Position numbers and translations under genes: made by a program. From assembly GCA_021808105.1 (NCBI GenBank), contig JAKBCC010000028.1, positions 1-37,518 on the forward strand: a stretch of DNA of 37,518 nt, written 5' to 3'. Below, piece by piece: positions 7,541-17,600 of the stretch (within the stretch, counting starts at the first letter, position 1; every line of letters starts with the position of its first letter). The stretch is from Planctomycetota bacterium (GTDB lineage: Bacteria > Planctomycetota > Phycisphaerae > WQYP01). The notes under the pieces are model-generated. The model was not told the origin of the DNA and made no database searches. It worked only from the letters and a program-made list of their open reading frames with translations.

Positions 7541-7898
7541 ATCTCTGCCGTACTTAACGCGGAGCGTGGCAAACGCCACATGAGGGGGACCTGCCATTGA
7601 AAGAAGGTCCAAGTTACGGCCCGCGTCTGCTTGTCCAGCGTACCGGTCACGCAAATAGAGATAACATGTCGGCTGGACGACAGTGTGGCTTTTTTCGCCA
7701 ATAAATTGCTGAAATGGAAGCCCCCGCGCTTGACAGAAAAGGTACATCTGGTACGGTCAAGGGCTGGAAAATCGTGCTGTTGGCCCCGGCCATCCGGGGG
7801 TTGTTGTGCGTTGTGATCGTGACGCGCTAGAAATTGGGAAGGAAACCGCATAAACTTGCGTAGTTTTTTGTGGCTGTTTATTAAAGAGATTATAATCC
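7541..7898. other. Intergenic region upstream of the TPR gene
   Basis: No convincing gene is present on either strand. It contains a short perfect hairpin (GTGGC-AAAC-GCCAC, about 7566-7579) just after the small gene. A candidate promoter has a perfect -35, TTGACA (7730-7735), and a weak -10, TACGGT (7752-7757), with 16-bp spacing. A TATAAT at 7891-7896 ends two bases before the TPR start codon and is too close to be that gene's -10. Confidence 0.35.
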
Positions 7899-9323
7899 AT
7901 GGCTGAAGCGGAAACTCCTGAAAATAATATAACAGAAGGTCCGGGCAAGGGGCAGGCTTATTTCACGCGCGCCCATACCGTAGCAGACACGGGAAATTAT
8001 GATTACGCCATAGACATGTTCATCCAGGGATTGTTGCGCGAACCCGAAAATATGGCGGAGCACGAAGCCTTGCGGGATATTGCCCTGCGGCGAAAAATTA
8101 AAGGCGGAAAGGCCGGCGGCGGTCTGGGCGGTCTGTTGGGAAGCAAAGGGTACTTCAAGGGAAAGGCACCGAAGGAATTAATGCTCAATGCCGAATATGC
8201 GCTGGCTAAAGATCCGGGCAATATCAGTCAGATGATGATCATGATGCGCCAGGCTGCGGCGGCCGGCTACAAAGAAATGGTGCTCTGGTTTGGGCCGTTT
8301 GTCATGCAGGCCAATCGAACGCAGAAAAAGGCGGACCCGAAACTGTATCTTGAACTGGCGGATTTGTATGAAAGCTTTGGCGAATTTGCAAAAGCCGGAG
8401 AATCCGTACACGCGGCATTGGAATTATCACCCGCTGATCCGGAACTCACGGCTCGTGTCAAAGAGCTTGGCACGCGGGAAACCTTGAAAAAGGGAAAATA
8501 CGAATCGGTGCCGGATTTCAAAGAATCTCTGCGCGATCAGGAAATGACCAAAGACCTGTTGCAGAAGGAAAATTTAACCAAAACGGAAGATTATAAACTG
8601 AAAGTCATCCGTGAAAGTCAGGATGCGTGGCAGCAGAACCCAACCGACCCGCAACTGCTGAACAAATACATCAAAGCGCTGGTTGACGCCGAATCTGAGG
8701 AAAGTGAAAAAACCGCCCTTGAGGTATTGGAAAAAGCTTACGCCCAGACCAAAATTTATCGTTATAAAGTGGTCATGGGGGATGTACGCATCAAACAACT
8801 TCGGCGGCAGCACCGGGCCATGGTGGAAAAGGCGCGGGCCAACCCGGACGATCAGGAGCTTGCCCGGGAGTTGGCGGAATTTGAACAGGAGCGCCTGAAA
8901 TTTGAATTGGGAGAATATGAAGAGCGGATGAAAAATTATCCCTCTGATCTGCAGGTACTCTTTGAATATGGCTATCGTCTCTTCCGCTCGCAACGCTTTG
9001 AAGAGGCCATGGGCGTTTTGCAGCAGGCCCAGAACAGTCCGCGATGCCGTACGGATGCACTGCATCTGCTGGGGCGTTCGTTCCTCGAACAGTCCATGAA
9101 TCAGGAAGCGGTGGAAACCCTGCAACGTTCGGTGGAAAGTTATGAACTCGCTGAGTCGGGGGATACCAAGAGCAAGGAGATCCATTATTGGCTCGCAAGG
9201 GCTTTGGAGACCTCCGGGCAGTTCGAGGAGGCGGAAAAGACGTATAGCCGCATCGCGCAGTGGGATATCGCATTCCGTGACGCCCGGCAGCGGCTTGGGG
9301 AATTGCGGAAAAAGCGAACCTGA
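7899..9323 (+). CDS. Tetratricopeptide-repeat protein
   Basis: This 474-residue soluble, all-helical scaffold protein has no signal peptide. TPR-like helix pairs are seen at about residues 20-55 (A-Y-F-T-R-A-H-T-V-A-D-T-G-N-Y-D-Y-A-I-D-M-F), 145-185 (LYLELADLYESFGEFAKAGES) and 355-470 (FEYGYRLFRSQRFEEAMGVL, HYWLARALETSGQFEEAEKTY). A glycine-rich loop (residues 68-85, GGKAGGGLGGLLGSKG) and a long charged coiled-coil stretch (about 200-350) lie between them. It presumably mediates protein-protein contacts; its partners are unknown. The start ATG 7899 is the first in frame but has no strong SD. It lies upstream of the DedA gene with a 115-base gap. The region's repeat content rather than any single motif supports the call. 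Confidence 0.8.
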   Translation: MAEAETPENNITEGPGKGQAYFTRAHTVADTGNYDYAIDMFIQGLLREPENMAEHEALRDIALRRKIKGGKAGGGLGGLLGSKGYFKGKAPKELMLNAEYALAKDPGNISQMMIMMRQAAAAGYKEMVLWFGPFVMQANRTQKKADPKLYLELADLYESFGEFAKAGESVHAALELSPADPELTARVKELGTRETLKKGKYESVPDFKESLRDQEMTKDLLQKENLTKTEDYKLKVIRESQDAWQQNPTDPQLLNKYIKALVDAESEESEKTALEVLEKAYAQTKIYRYKVVMGDVRIKQLRRQHRAMVEKARANPDDQELARELAEFEQERLKFELGEYEERMKNYPSDLQVLFEYGYRLFRSQRFEEAMGVLQQAQNSPRCRTDALHLLGRSFLEQSMNQEAVETLQRSVESYELAESGDTKSKEIHYWLARALETSGQFEEAEKTYSRIAQWDIAFRDARQRLGELRKKRT

Positions 9324-9438
9324 TTCCGTCCCTTCAGGATTTCCACGGTCTTGCCCCGCGCTATCAAGCCTGCAAATTAGGATTGACGAAGGCGGCCACG
9401 GCTAAGTCTAACATCCATGAGGAGCCGCGGGGCAAACC

Positions 9439-10128
9439 ATGATTCCACTGATCCAGGTACTATTAACCCGCTTTACCTACTTCGCTCTGGCGATGCTGCT
9501 GATTACCGCCGGCTGCGGCGTGCCGATTCCGGAAGACATGCCGCTAATTTTTTCCGGGTATCTGTGCAATCCGCGCCAGAGTCCGCTGGCGGATGTCGCA
9601 GCGGGCGCACACCACGCCCTGATTGCCACCCCGGGGCGTGTGCCCAACCTTGAAATTATGATCCTGTTCGGAATGGCCGGGTTGCTGGTGGGAGACAGCA
9701 TTCTTTATTTTGTTGGAAAGCGCGGCATTGATGCCGATAATTTTCTCGCACGGCATGTTCGCAAAGCCATGGGATCCAAACGCCGCGAAGGCGTGGAGAA
9801 ATATTTCCGTAAGCACGGTAATTTGACGTTGTTTATCGGTAGATTTATTCCCGGCGTGCGGGCCTTGATCTTTGCGCTGTGCGGCATGTCACGCATGCCC
9901 TACTGGCGATTTCTGGCAGTGGACGGCATGGCGGGGTGCATCAGCGTGCCGACGCTGATCTATCTGGGATACTGGCAGGCGGCACGCATTAACTGGCTTT
10001 TCAGAGAAGTCGCGAAAGTCAAACATTACATCTATCTTGCCGCGGGAATCGTCGTGGTGCTGGCGGTAATTGTTTTTATTATCCACCGCCGGCGGCGGCA
10101 AAGCTCCCAAACGATACCGCCCAAATAA
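9439..10128 (+). CDS. DedA-family (VTT domain) membrane protein
   Basis: This 229-residue inner-membrane protein of the DedA/SNARE-associated (VTT) family is linked to lipid-carrier recycling and membrane homeostasis. Diagnostic features are the re-entrant N-terminal motif V-P-I-P-E-D-M-P-L-I-F-S-G (about residues 30-42) and the F-V-G-K-R-G-I-D segment (about 93-100). The F-x-R-F-x-P-G-x-R motif appears as IGRFIPGVRAL (about 132-142) and carries the two essential Arg. A terminal hydrophobic helix (about 195-215) ends in a basic tail (HRRRRQ). A hydrophobic insert carrying P-L-A-D-V-A-A-G-A-H-H-A (about 50-70) is slightly unusual. The start ATG 9439 is the first methionine. It is convergent with nrdR, with 77 bases between the stops and no obvious terminator hairpin. 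Confidence 0.88.
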   Translation: MIPLIQVLLTRFTYFALAMLLITAGCGVPIPEDMPLIFSGYLCNPRQSPLADVAAGAHHALIATPGRVPNLEIMILFGMAGLLVGDSILYFVGKRGIDADNFLARHVRKAMGSKRREGVEKYFRKHGNLTLFIGRFIPGVRALIFALCGMSRMPYWRFLAVDGMAGCISVPTLIYLGYWQAARINWLFREVAKVKHYIYLAAGIVVVLAVIVFIIHRRRRQSSQTIPPK

Positions 10129-10205
10129 TTACACGTTCCAAAAGGCCGGGGAATCGCGCTTCGGCTGGTGCGCTGTTCATTGCAATTTGCAGGCTTGACT
10201 CAACA

Positions 10206-10706
10206 CTACGGCACAAATAGATCGGTTTGATCGGGGTCTTTGGGCAGCGTTTGATTCATCATATCGCGCGCTTCATTAACCAGTTCTCCCAGGTCCTGGA
10301 ATTCCCGATAAACCGAGGCGAAACGAACGTAGGCGATCGGATCCGTTTGCCGCAGAAAGTACATGACCTGTTCACCAATATAGGAACTTGGACACTCACG
10401 CTGATACTTCTGAACGACGTTCTCTTCCACCGCATCGACAATCCGCGCGATAACTTCAGCGGATATCGGGCGTTTGTAACATGCTTTTTGAATACCGGCA
10501 TCAATAAGATTGCGGTCAAACGGGACGCGTGAACCATCTTTCTTGACCACCGTTAAACGCACCACTTCCTCGATGCGTTCATACGTTGTAAAGCGACGGT
10601 TGCAATGCTCGCACTCACGGCGTCGGCGGATGGACTGCCCCCCCTCAACCGGACGTGAATCCAGAACATGATCCTGATCAACCGTATGACAAAATGGACA
10701 CCGCAC
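10206..10706 (-). CDS. nrdR: Transcriptional repressor NrdR
   Basis: This 166-residue ATP/dATP-sensing repressor acts on ribonucleotide reductase genes. The N-terminal zinc ribbon is complete: C-P-F-C at residues 3-6 and C-E-H-C at about 32-35, with RRRRECEHCNRRFTTYERIE between and after. The ATP-cone domain follows (VVKKDGSRVPFDRNLI ... IVDAVEENV ... YVRFASVYREF). Its length is close to the usual 150-165. The gene starts at GTG 10706, with GGA-containing sequence about eight bases upstream; the frame has no ATG before the zinc ribbon. No NrdR-box pair or nrd gene is visible nearby, so its target lies elsewhere. It is flanked by the 192-bp promoter region shared with the tail of the GH3 gene. 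Confidence 0.95.
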   Translation of the reverse strand: MRCPFCHTVDQDHVLDSRPVEGGQSIRRRRECEHCNRRFTTYERIEEVVRLTVVKKDGSRVPFDRNLIDAGIQKACYKRPISAEVIARIVDAVEENVVQKYQRECPSSYIGEQVMYFLRQTDPIAYVRFASVYREFQDLGELVNEARDMMNQTLPKDPDQTDLFVP

Positions 10707-10898
10707 GCAGTACTTCCATGAACAATCCGAGCACGAATAGAGTAGTCGGGCCGCGTTGGAGCGTCAAACGTGTCGGCAGATGGTGTCGGCAGATGGTGTC
10801 GGCATAGGGATAATAGCCTAGCGTGCGGAGAACAACCGCTAAATCGTTTGCCATTGGCTGACGATGACGCGCACAACGCTTCTCACGCGCGCCCGCAT

Positions 10899-13538
10899 TT
10901 AGACCACATGAACTTCCGCAGCCACCGTGCGAAGGGTTTCGGGGCCTCCCAGTCGCTTATCTTCACAGGCCGCTAACTGCACCTGCCCGACCAGACGAAT
11001 ATCCGCCGATGAACTGCCGATCTCCAGTTGCATTTTTCCCGGTTCAATGACGAACTTTTTCTTATCGGCATCCCAATACCACAGGGCCTGCGTGTTGTAG
11101 GGTATAGAAAAACTCACGCGGCGCGCTTGTCCCGCCTGCAATTCCACACGTGCAAAACCGACGAGTTCCCGGATAGGCCGCTTTACATCCGATCTCGGTA
11201 CCCGCACGTACAACTGCACAACTTCCGCCCCGGACCGCTTGCCCGTGTTGGTGATGGTTGCGGTAACCTTGACTTCGCCGCCGGCCGAAAGTGAAGCGGA
11301 ACTTAGGGCCAAACCGCTATAGTGAAAACTCGTATAGCTAAGGCCATATCCGAAAGGATACAGCGGCTTACCTTCAAAATACATATACGTCCGCCCTTTG
11401 CGGATGTCATAGTCGTGGAAATGCGGCAAGTCATCGACTGTTTTGTACCATGTGCAGCAGGTTTTCCCGCCGGGGTTATAGCGCCCAAACAGGACGTCGC
11501 CAATGGCTGTACCTTGTGCCTGTCCCGCAAATAAGGCGCCGACAATAGCCGGCAAATGAGCCTGCTCCCAATTGATCGCGACGGTATTATTGCTGGACAC
11601 CACCAGAACAGTGCGCGGATTGGCGGCAAAAACTGCTTCAATCAGTTCATGCTGCACGCCGGTGAGTTTGGTGTCTTTGCGGTCGTGGCCCTCGCCATCC
11701 ACTGACGAATTGACACCACATACCAGAATGACGACATCCGCGCGCCGGGCGGCGGAAATGGCATCATTAAACATTCCGGCGTCTTTAGCTCCGGTTATGG
11801 AACAGCCGGGTTTATAAATGATTTCCGGCTTACCGAGGCGACCATGCACCGGCGGTGCCAGGGGCAAAAGATCGAATCCGCCGATATTAATCAGATCGCC
11901 GGCTCCACCGCTGATTCTGAAAAACACCTTGTGTTTGCCGACAATATTCGGCAAAGAGGCGGAGAATTTTTTCCAGTTCTGCCAGGAACCGGTATTTGGG
12001 ATATGCAGGCTGGTTACGGCGGGGCTGGCTAGAGAATCCAGATGTACGGAAATGGCGGCTCCAGGGCCGGCGCTGGCACACTGAATGGAAATCATGGTTT
12101 TACCGCTGAATTCTTGTGCTTTGTATTCAATCCAAGCTCCGTTGGTGATGTAGGCGAATGTGGGCAGGCTGCGGGCGGATGTCTGCTCCCGCGTCTGATG
12201 ATATTGCACCGCTTGATCCGGCCAGACGCCCGCACCGGTCAGCGCCACGCCGAGAACCGCGGCGATCCCCTGCAACGGTGAAGCACTTTCATAGATACCA
12301 CCGCTGTACTGCCCGAGATGAGCCTGGTCTGCCATCGGACCGATGACGGCCACCGTTCGGAGTGTGGCTTTATCAAGCGGGAGAAAGTCGTTCTCATTTT
12401 TCAATAAAATAATCGACTGCCGGGCGGCGTCTAACGCCAAGGCCTGATGCTCCGGGGAATTGACCGAAGCAAAAGGAATTTTGCTGTAGGGAACGGCTGT
12501 CGGCGAATCAAACTCCCCCAGCAGAAACCGCGCGGTGAGAATGCGGGTGACCGCTTCGGAAATTTCTGTTTCACTGACAAGTTGCTGTTTAACGGCCTGC
12601 GGCAGATATTTTTGCAACGTGCCCCCGCAATTTAACTCACAGCCCGCATGAATCGCATCCGCTGCGGCTTGGGGTAATGTTTTGGCATAATGGTGCGGGT
12701 TGAAAATATTATAGATTGCATCGCAATCAGAGGTCACATATCCCCGAAAGCCCCAGCGATTGCGCAGCAGATCGGTCAGCAGAAAATGATCCGCACAACA
12801 GGGCGTGCCGTTGATGGCATTGTATGCCCCCATCACGGTAAACACGCCGCCGTCAATCACAGCCGTGCGATAGGCGCGGGTGTAATATTCCCAGAAGCTC
12901 CGGGGATCAACAGTCGCTGAAGTACTTTCCCGATCATCGTCGGTGTTGTTGCAGATAAAATGTTTAGCACAGGCTGTGGTCTTGAGAAAATTCGGATCAT
13001 CCCCCTGCATACCTTTGATCACCTGCACAGCCAGTGTGGCCGCCAGGCATGGGTCTTCACCGGCGGCTTCTTCGCAGCGGCCCCAGCGCGGATCACGATG
13101 CAGATTTAATGTTTGCGGGGAATAAAACGTCAGCGAATTTCCGGTTCGGTTATGCCAGGCCCGCGCCTCATCGGATACCGCGGTGTAAACTCGCCGGTTT
13201 AATTCCGGGTTCCACGCTCCGGCCAGTGCCAGCGGCTGCGGGAAGCTGGTGCCTTCCGCGTAGCCGAGAGCCAAACCGTGTAACGCCTCGGACCAGTATT
13301 GGTAGCGGCTTAAACCCAACCGCTTGATCGCCGGCGCGGTATTGCCCGTCTGACTGATTTTTTCCGCCAGCGTCATGGACGCCACCAAAGTCGCGGCACG
13401 AGTTCTGGCCCGCAGAAATGCCGTTTGGGAAACCCCCACCGGCGTGGCGGCAATAACAGGATCACCGGATCCGATCATTGATTTTCCCGGAAGGACAATC
13501 ATCGCCGCCGCCAACTGTAATATTTCCCGTCGTCGCAT
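10899..13538 (-). CDS. Glycoside hydrolase family 3 with embedded CBM6 (beta-xylosidase/glucosidase type)
   Basis: This 879-residue exported exo-glycosidase starts at ATG 13538 with GGAGG seven bases upstream. A twin-arginine-like leader (M-R-R-R-E-I-L-Q-L-A-A-A-M) precedes the GH3 TIM barrel (about 45-335). The nucleophile is Asp271 in Y-V-T-S-D-C-D-A-I, and the R-D-P-R-W-G-R and K-H-F substrate-site motifs are present. The alpha/beta sandwich begins at about 370. It is interrupted by a CBM6-like beta-sandwich (about 460-560, GAWIEYKAQEF ... TGSWQNWKKF ... DLINIGGFDLLP) before resuming with the acid/base candidate Glu616 (V-D-G-E-G-H-D-R). A fibronectin-III-like domain closes the protein (about 745-850). 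The overall pattern matches plant-type beta-xylosidase / arabinofuranosidase GH3 enzymes, so beta-xylosidase or beta-glucosidase on hemicellulose is likely. The exact substrate is not decidable here. Confidence 0.88.
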   Translation of the reverse strand: MRRREILQLAAAMIVLPGKSMIGSGDPVIAATPVGVSQTAFLRARTRAATLVASMTLAEKISQTGNTAPAIKRLGLSRYQYWSEALHGLALGYAEGTSFPQPLALAGAWNPELNRRVYTAVSDEARAWHNRTGNSLTFYSPQTLNLHRDPRWGRCEEAAGEDPCLAATLAVQVIKGMQGDDPNFLKTTACAKHFICNNTDDDRESTSATVDPRSFWEYYTRAYRTAVIDGGVFTVMGAYNAINGTPCCADHFLLTDLLRNRWGFRGYVTSDCDAIYNIFNPHHYAKTLPQAAADAIHAGCELNCGGTLQKYLPQAVKQQLVSETEISEAVTRILTARFLLGEFDSPTAVPYSKIPFASVNSPEHQALALDAARQSIILLKNENDFLPLDKATLRTVAVIGPMADQAHLGQYSGGIYESASPLQGIAAVLGVALTGAGVWPDQAVQYHQTREQTSARSLPTFAYITNGAWIEYKAQEFSGKTMISIQCASAGPGAAISVHLDSLASPAVTSLHIPNTGSWQNWKKFSASLPNIVGKHKVFFRISGGAGDLINIGGFDLLPLAPPVHGRLGKPEIIYKPGCSITGAKDAGMFNDAISAARRADVVILVCGVNSSVDGEGHDRKDTKLTGVQHELIEAVFAANPRTVLVVSSNNTVAINWEQAHLPAIVGALFAGQAQGTAIGDVLFGRYNPGGKTCCTWYKTVDDLPHFHDYDIRKGRTYMYFEGKPLYPFGYGLSYTSFHYSGLALSSASLSAGGEVKVTATITNTGKRSGAEVVQLYVRVPRSDVKRPIRELVGFARVELQAGQARRVSFSIPYNTQALWYWDADKKKFVIEPGKMQLEIGSSSADIRLVGQVQLAACEDKRLGGPETLRTVAAEVHVV

Positions 13539-13783
13539 CCTTATGCCTCCATCACGTAAAAAACCTTCGCCAGATCATCCGCTTGCCATCCAGCCGATCG
13601 CGCCGAAACAACCAGCTCATAACGGCGAAGTATCTTGGCACCCATACCGTTTGTGTAAGTATGATGCCATCGTCTTAAAAAGCAATGGATCGTTATCGAT
13701 GCCGCGAAAAACAACTCCGGCTCCCTCCGCTGTTCTGCGGAAATGGTGCCTTGGTCTTTCTTCAACCAATCCCTGGGGTATGC
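13539..13783. other. Divergent intergenic region between GH3 and vapB
   Basis: This is a divergent spacer between the GH3 start and the vapBC promoter, with no supported gene. It must contain the GH3 promoter, but I see no good -35/-10 pair reading leftward. Short open frames on both strands here lack ribosome-binding sites and recognisable content. Confidence 0.4.
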
Positions 13784-13812
13784 TTGACACATGAAGTAGG
13801 AATTCATACACT
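13784..13812 (+). promoter_or_regulatory. vapBC promoter (leaderless)
   Basis: TTGACA (13784-13789, six of six) and TACACT (13807-13812, four of six) are separated by 17 bp. The expected start of transcription, about seven bases after the -10, coincides with the A of the vapB ATG at 13819. No Shine-Dalgarno sequence precedes that ATG, so the mRNA is probably leaderless. Confidence 0.6.
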
Positions 13813-13823
13813 TAACGTATGAA
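13803..13823. promoter_or_regulatory. Candidate VapB operator dyad
   Basis: TTCATAC (13803-13809) and GTATGAA (13817-13823) are perfect 7-bp inverted arms around a 7-base centre. The dyad covers the -10 box, the presumed transcription start and the vapB start codon. That is where an autorepressing AbrB-fold antitoxin would be expected to bind. Confidence 0.5.
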
Positions 13824-14049
13824 AACAATTGTATCTGAAAAGGGACAAATTACCATTCCACAGTTATTGCGGCGACGTCTGGGACTGCGCAAGGGGCAGG
13901 TGCTGGAAGTCCGAGAGGAGGCAGGCCATCTGACGCTTACCAAATCCGGGATGGCCGATCCGGTTGCTGCAGCTTATGGCATTCTTAAGCTCAATAAATC
14001 GACGGACCAACTCATCGTCGAACTTCGCGGCAAGGTACCCCGCCGATGA
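13819..14049 (+). CDS. AbrB-fold antitoxin (VapB-like)
   Basis: This 76-residue protein has the SpoVT/AbrB swapped-hairpin fold over residues 1-45: S-E-K-G-Q-I-T-I-P-Q-L-L-R-R-R-L-G-L-R-K-G followed by the V-L-E-V strand. Such proteins bind DNA as dimers and neutralise the partner toxin with their C-terminal tail, here residues 45-76, which includes the short helical stretch AAYGILKLNKST. It overlaps the toxin gene by four bases (ATGA), the usual arrangement for balanced translation. It is transcribed from the TTGACA promoter immediately upstream, with an inverted repeat over its start codon suggesting autoregulation. The pair sits between two glycoside hydrolase genes and on the opposite strand to both. 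Confidence 0.88.
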   Translation: MKTIVSEKGQITIPQLLRRRLGLRKGQVLEVREEAGHLTLTKSGMADPVAAAYGILKLNKSTDQLIVELRGKVPRR

Positions 14050-14462
14050 TAACTGCCGTGGATACCAGTATTCTGCTTGACATATTTGGCGCTGACAGCA
14101 CCTTTGGCCGCTCGTCCATGGAGTTACTGCAACGTGCCGCCACGGAGGGCCAGCTTATTGCGTGCGAAGTGATCTGGGCGGAGGTTGGGGCATTCTTCGG
14201 ATCGACATCAGCGGCGGCCACCGCGATGCAGCAGTTGGGTGTTGAATTCACACCCCTGACGCTTAAGACCGCTCTGGAAGCGTCGCAGACCTGGCGGAAT
14301 TATCGTCTTGGTGGCGGGCCCCGGAATCGGGTGGCGGCAGATTTTCTGATCGGTGCCCACGCGCTGCACCAGGCGGATCGGCTGCTGACCAGAGATCGCG
14401 GCTTTTATCGCGCTTACTTCAGGCCGCTTTCCATATTGGGTCCCGCAGCCCATCGTGAATAA
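14046..14462 (+). CDS. PIN-domain ribonuclease toxin (VapC-like)
   Basis: This 138-residue PIN-domain endoribonuclease is the toxin partner of the preceding AbrB-fold antitoxin. VapC enzymes typically cleave tRNA or rRNA using Mg2+ held by acidic residues. All expected positions are visible: D6 in A-V-D-T-S-I-L, E46 (or E41) in C-E-V-I-W-A-E-V, D99 in R-V-A-A-D-F-L-I-G-A-H-A and D117 in L-L-T-R-D-R-G-F-Y. The length matches the family (130-140). The start ATG overlaps the vapB stop by four bases. The catalytic set appears intact, so the toxin is probably functional. The following 141 bases up to the end of the GH2 gene are convergent, with no recognised terminator. Confidence 0.9.
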   Translation: MITAVDTSILLDIFGADSTFGRSSMELLQRAATEGQLIACEVIWAEVGAFFGSTSAAATAMQQLGVEFTPLTLKTALEASQTWRNYRLGGGPRNRVAADFLIGAHALHQADRLLTRDRGFYRAYFRPLSILGPAAHRE

Positions 14463-14603
14463 CAAGAATCGAGCCTGGACGGTACTCAAGTGCAGCGGCG
14501 GCGGGTATTGGGTCGTTATTGACTTTTCCGCCCGCTCGTCGTGAGTAACGGTTGCCTGGCGGTGCCGCCGGATGCAGGCTGGTGGACATTTACGGACATC
14601 TGA

Positions 14604-17600
14604 TTATTGAGCCGTCAGATAATTCAGCACATTGATCAGCCAGCGGCGTTGCACAATTTTCTGCATGGCCGGCATCATGTGAAAAACTACTTTGCCTTTT
14701 GCCAGTGCGGTCGTAAACGTTGATGCGCCGACGTTGCGATCATGATCCCGGCTGTAGGCGGCGGCAATCTCCACGTTGTCCCCATCAAGCAGTAATCCGT
14801 CTGCGTTAAAAAACGGCACCTGGTAATCACCTTTCATGGCACAATTTACGGGCAGCCCGGCATACAAGGGATGACTGCGAACAAAAATCCAATTGCCCAT
14901 CCAGTTGTCCATGGAGCGCAAAGACCCGACGTGTCCGTGATAATTAAAGGCGCCTAAGCGCATTAGATCGCCCGCCGCGGCGTCTGAGAAAAATCCATTG
15001 TCGGTCACCACCAGCAGCGGCGTGCCGTTTCGGATAATCTCGGCGACCTGCGGCGTAATGGGGGCGGAAGTCTGGTATGGTTTCCAAATAAGTTCCGCCG
15101 GGCCAAGATGCTGCTTGATCGATTCAGGTCCGAAATAGGCGGTGATGGTACGCCCGCCGCATTGTATTTTAATACCTGAAAATGCAGCATCACCATGTTG
15201 AATATCACCGGGTGTTATGACAATCGAGCCATTGCGGGGACGTAAGGTGAAGCGTTTCTCAACTGCTTTGCAGGCCCCTCCGGCTTCCGCCCAGATATCA
15301 AAATGTTTTAGCACGGTCTGGCCGTTAATGTTCACATCAAACACGCGCTGGCTGCCCGCCTTGTGCTGAATCTCGGCGAAGTATAACGTTATCTCGGCCG
15401 GGGCATCGGGCAGCGCGTTGAAAATAAATCGCATATCTCCACTTTGTCCGGCGCACTGATGCGCAAAAAGCCAGGGGATCGGGGTGCCGGTAATCGTTTG
15501 CGTTGCGGATATTATTTTGCCGGCCGGGCCGTTGCCCAGGAGCAGCATGTCATAGTGGTCCGTAGCGACGCATTCACTGCAATGAACGCCCGGCACTTCC
15601 GCCAACGCTCCTCCAATCGCCGGCTGCTTTCCAATAATGCCCACACGAATATCACCTTTTTTCGGGCCGGCAAGGTCAACGGCAAGAATCGTCCGTTTAT
15701 GGCTGATCGGTTGGCCGACAATTCGCGCTGTGATGATATACGTTCCGCCTTGCGCCAGCGGCCCGGTGGATTGGCCGGAGGCCATGGGATAAACAAGTCG
15801 TTGCGGGACATGCGTTGGTAATGGCGCGTCAAATAATGTCATTTCACTCTGATCGGGCATCTCCAAGGTGACTCGAAGATTGCCTGATACTGCTTTTCCA
15901 CTTTCATTGACCCAATACACGTCAAATTCGGCGGCATCCCCGCTTGATACCACCGTCTGTCTGAGTTTGGCCAGGGGGAGCAGAGGTTGCAGAGACTGGG
16001 CAATCAGCCTAGGATCGCCTTTATGATTTCTCAGGTTATCAACAATTCCCGAGTGATTCTCAATCGCAGTGGATTCCCATCCGCTGATGGCACACATGTC
16101 CACACGTTCAGCAATTCGGAAATTTTCCAGCAAGATCGACCACCACTGATAACATCGGTCTCCCAGTGATTCAAACAACGCCGAGGTTGTGGGAAATGCC
16201 GAGCGGAATTTCCAGTGGTCCAGAAATGTGTTATAGGCCGACAGTATCTCTTGGTGATCCAGCAAGTCATAGCTTTTACCGCCAGCCTCTTTAATATGCC
16301 GCACCATTAATTCATGATTATCAGCAACCGCCGAGCCGCCAACCTCGCCCCACTCGACAATTTCCCTTCGATTGTCAGATCGATACATAAACTCATCCGG
16401 GCCTTGATAATACCGATCCAGCCACGACCCGCCGCCGCCACCGGCGGTATGCTGACACCACCATCCCGAGAAGCCATGCCCGTGATCCCAATGAAGTTTC
16501 CACCCGCCGGCGCGATACCAGGCTTCCCCGGCGGGTACGACCCCGTCTTTCAAAGTCACGATGCGGCTGGGGTCTTCCGCGTGCAGGCGTTTTAACATCG
16601 CCATAATGCGCGGGTCATGAAGGTCCGGATTCCACTCATTTTGCACACAATAAATCACCAGCGAAGGATGGCTGCGAAACTGCCGGAACATTCGCAACAA
16701 CTTTTCGGTCATGAACTTCGCGCAGAATCCATCCGCCGGCCCCGCCACAAATTCTTTTCCGCCCCCCACCTCCATATAGCGCAGAAGCCCCAGTTGATCC
16801 TGCTGCTGCAACACTTCTTCGCGGCCGATCTGCCGGTGAAAATTCAGACAGTTCATGTTCAAGCTTTTAGCCGCCCGCACTTCTTTCTCCGCCAGTGCCG
16901 GAGTCGGCCAAAGACCATTAATTCCCCAAAATCCCCATGAAATGGCGGTGTAAAGCTTGATACGGCTCCCATTAAGTTTCAGCATCGCATCAGCCCCGAT
17001 GCCCTGCGCTTCAAACCAGCGGAAACCGAATTCGACATCGCGGTGGCTTGCAATACTGCGGTCATCGGAATGAAACTCTACCCGCAGTCGATACAAATTC
17101 GGATGGCTCAAATCCCAGAGTTCAGCGGAGCCACAGGCCAGTGGTACGCGAAACATATGCCCGCTTCCCGTGGAAACAACAATTAACTCCTGGTGATGTT
17201 TTATGGCTTTTCCATCGGCGTTAAGGACGGAGAAATGCAATTGGCCTTTCACCGCATGGGGTAAATCATTGGTTAATTCCGCATGGGCATCGACCGTTCG
17301 AATTTCGGGAGTGTTCAGCGCCCAAACATCGGCAACATATACCGCGTCATGTACCTCGAGCAGCAAACCGCGGTCGAGACCGCCAAAACCATGGCTGCGC
17401 TGAAAGCGGCCATTGCTCCAAACCGTGGTACTTCCATCCGGCCAGTCAAAGCGACCGCCGGGATTGGTAATGCGAATCGCCAAGACGTTTTTCCCGCCGG
17501 GACGTATAGCGGATGTGGCATCACAGGTGAAAGCGGTTTGATCAATTATATCATAGCCAATGAGGTGAGCGTTAAGGTACACTTCCGCACGCTGCCGCGC

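Noticed and set aside
7891-7896. Perfect TATAAT box in front of the TPR gene
   Set aside because: It ends two bases before the ATG, so transcription would start inside the coding region; the -35 match at the right distance is poor (TTGTGG).
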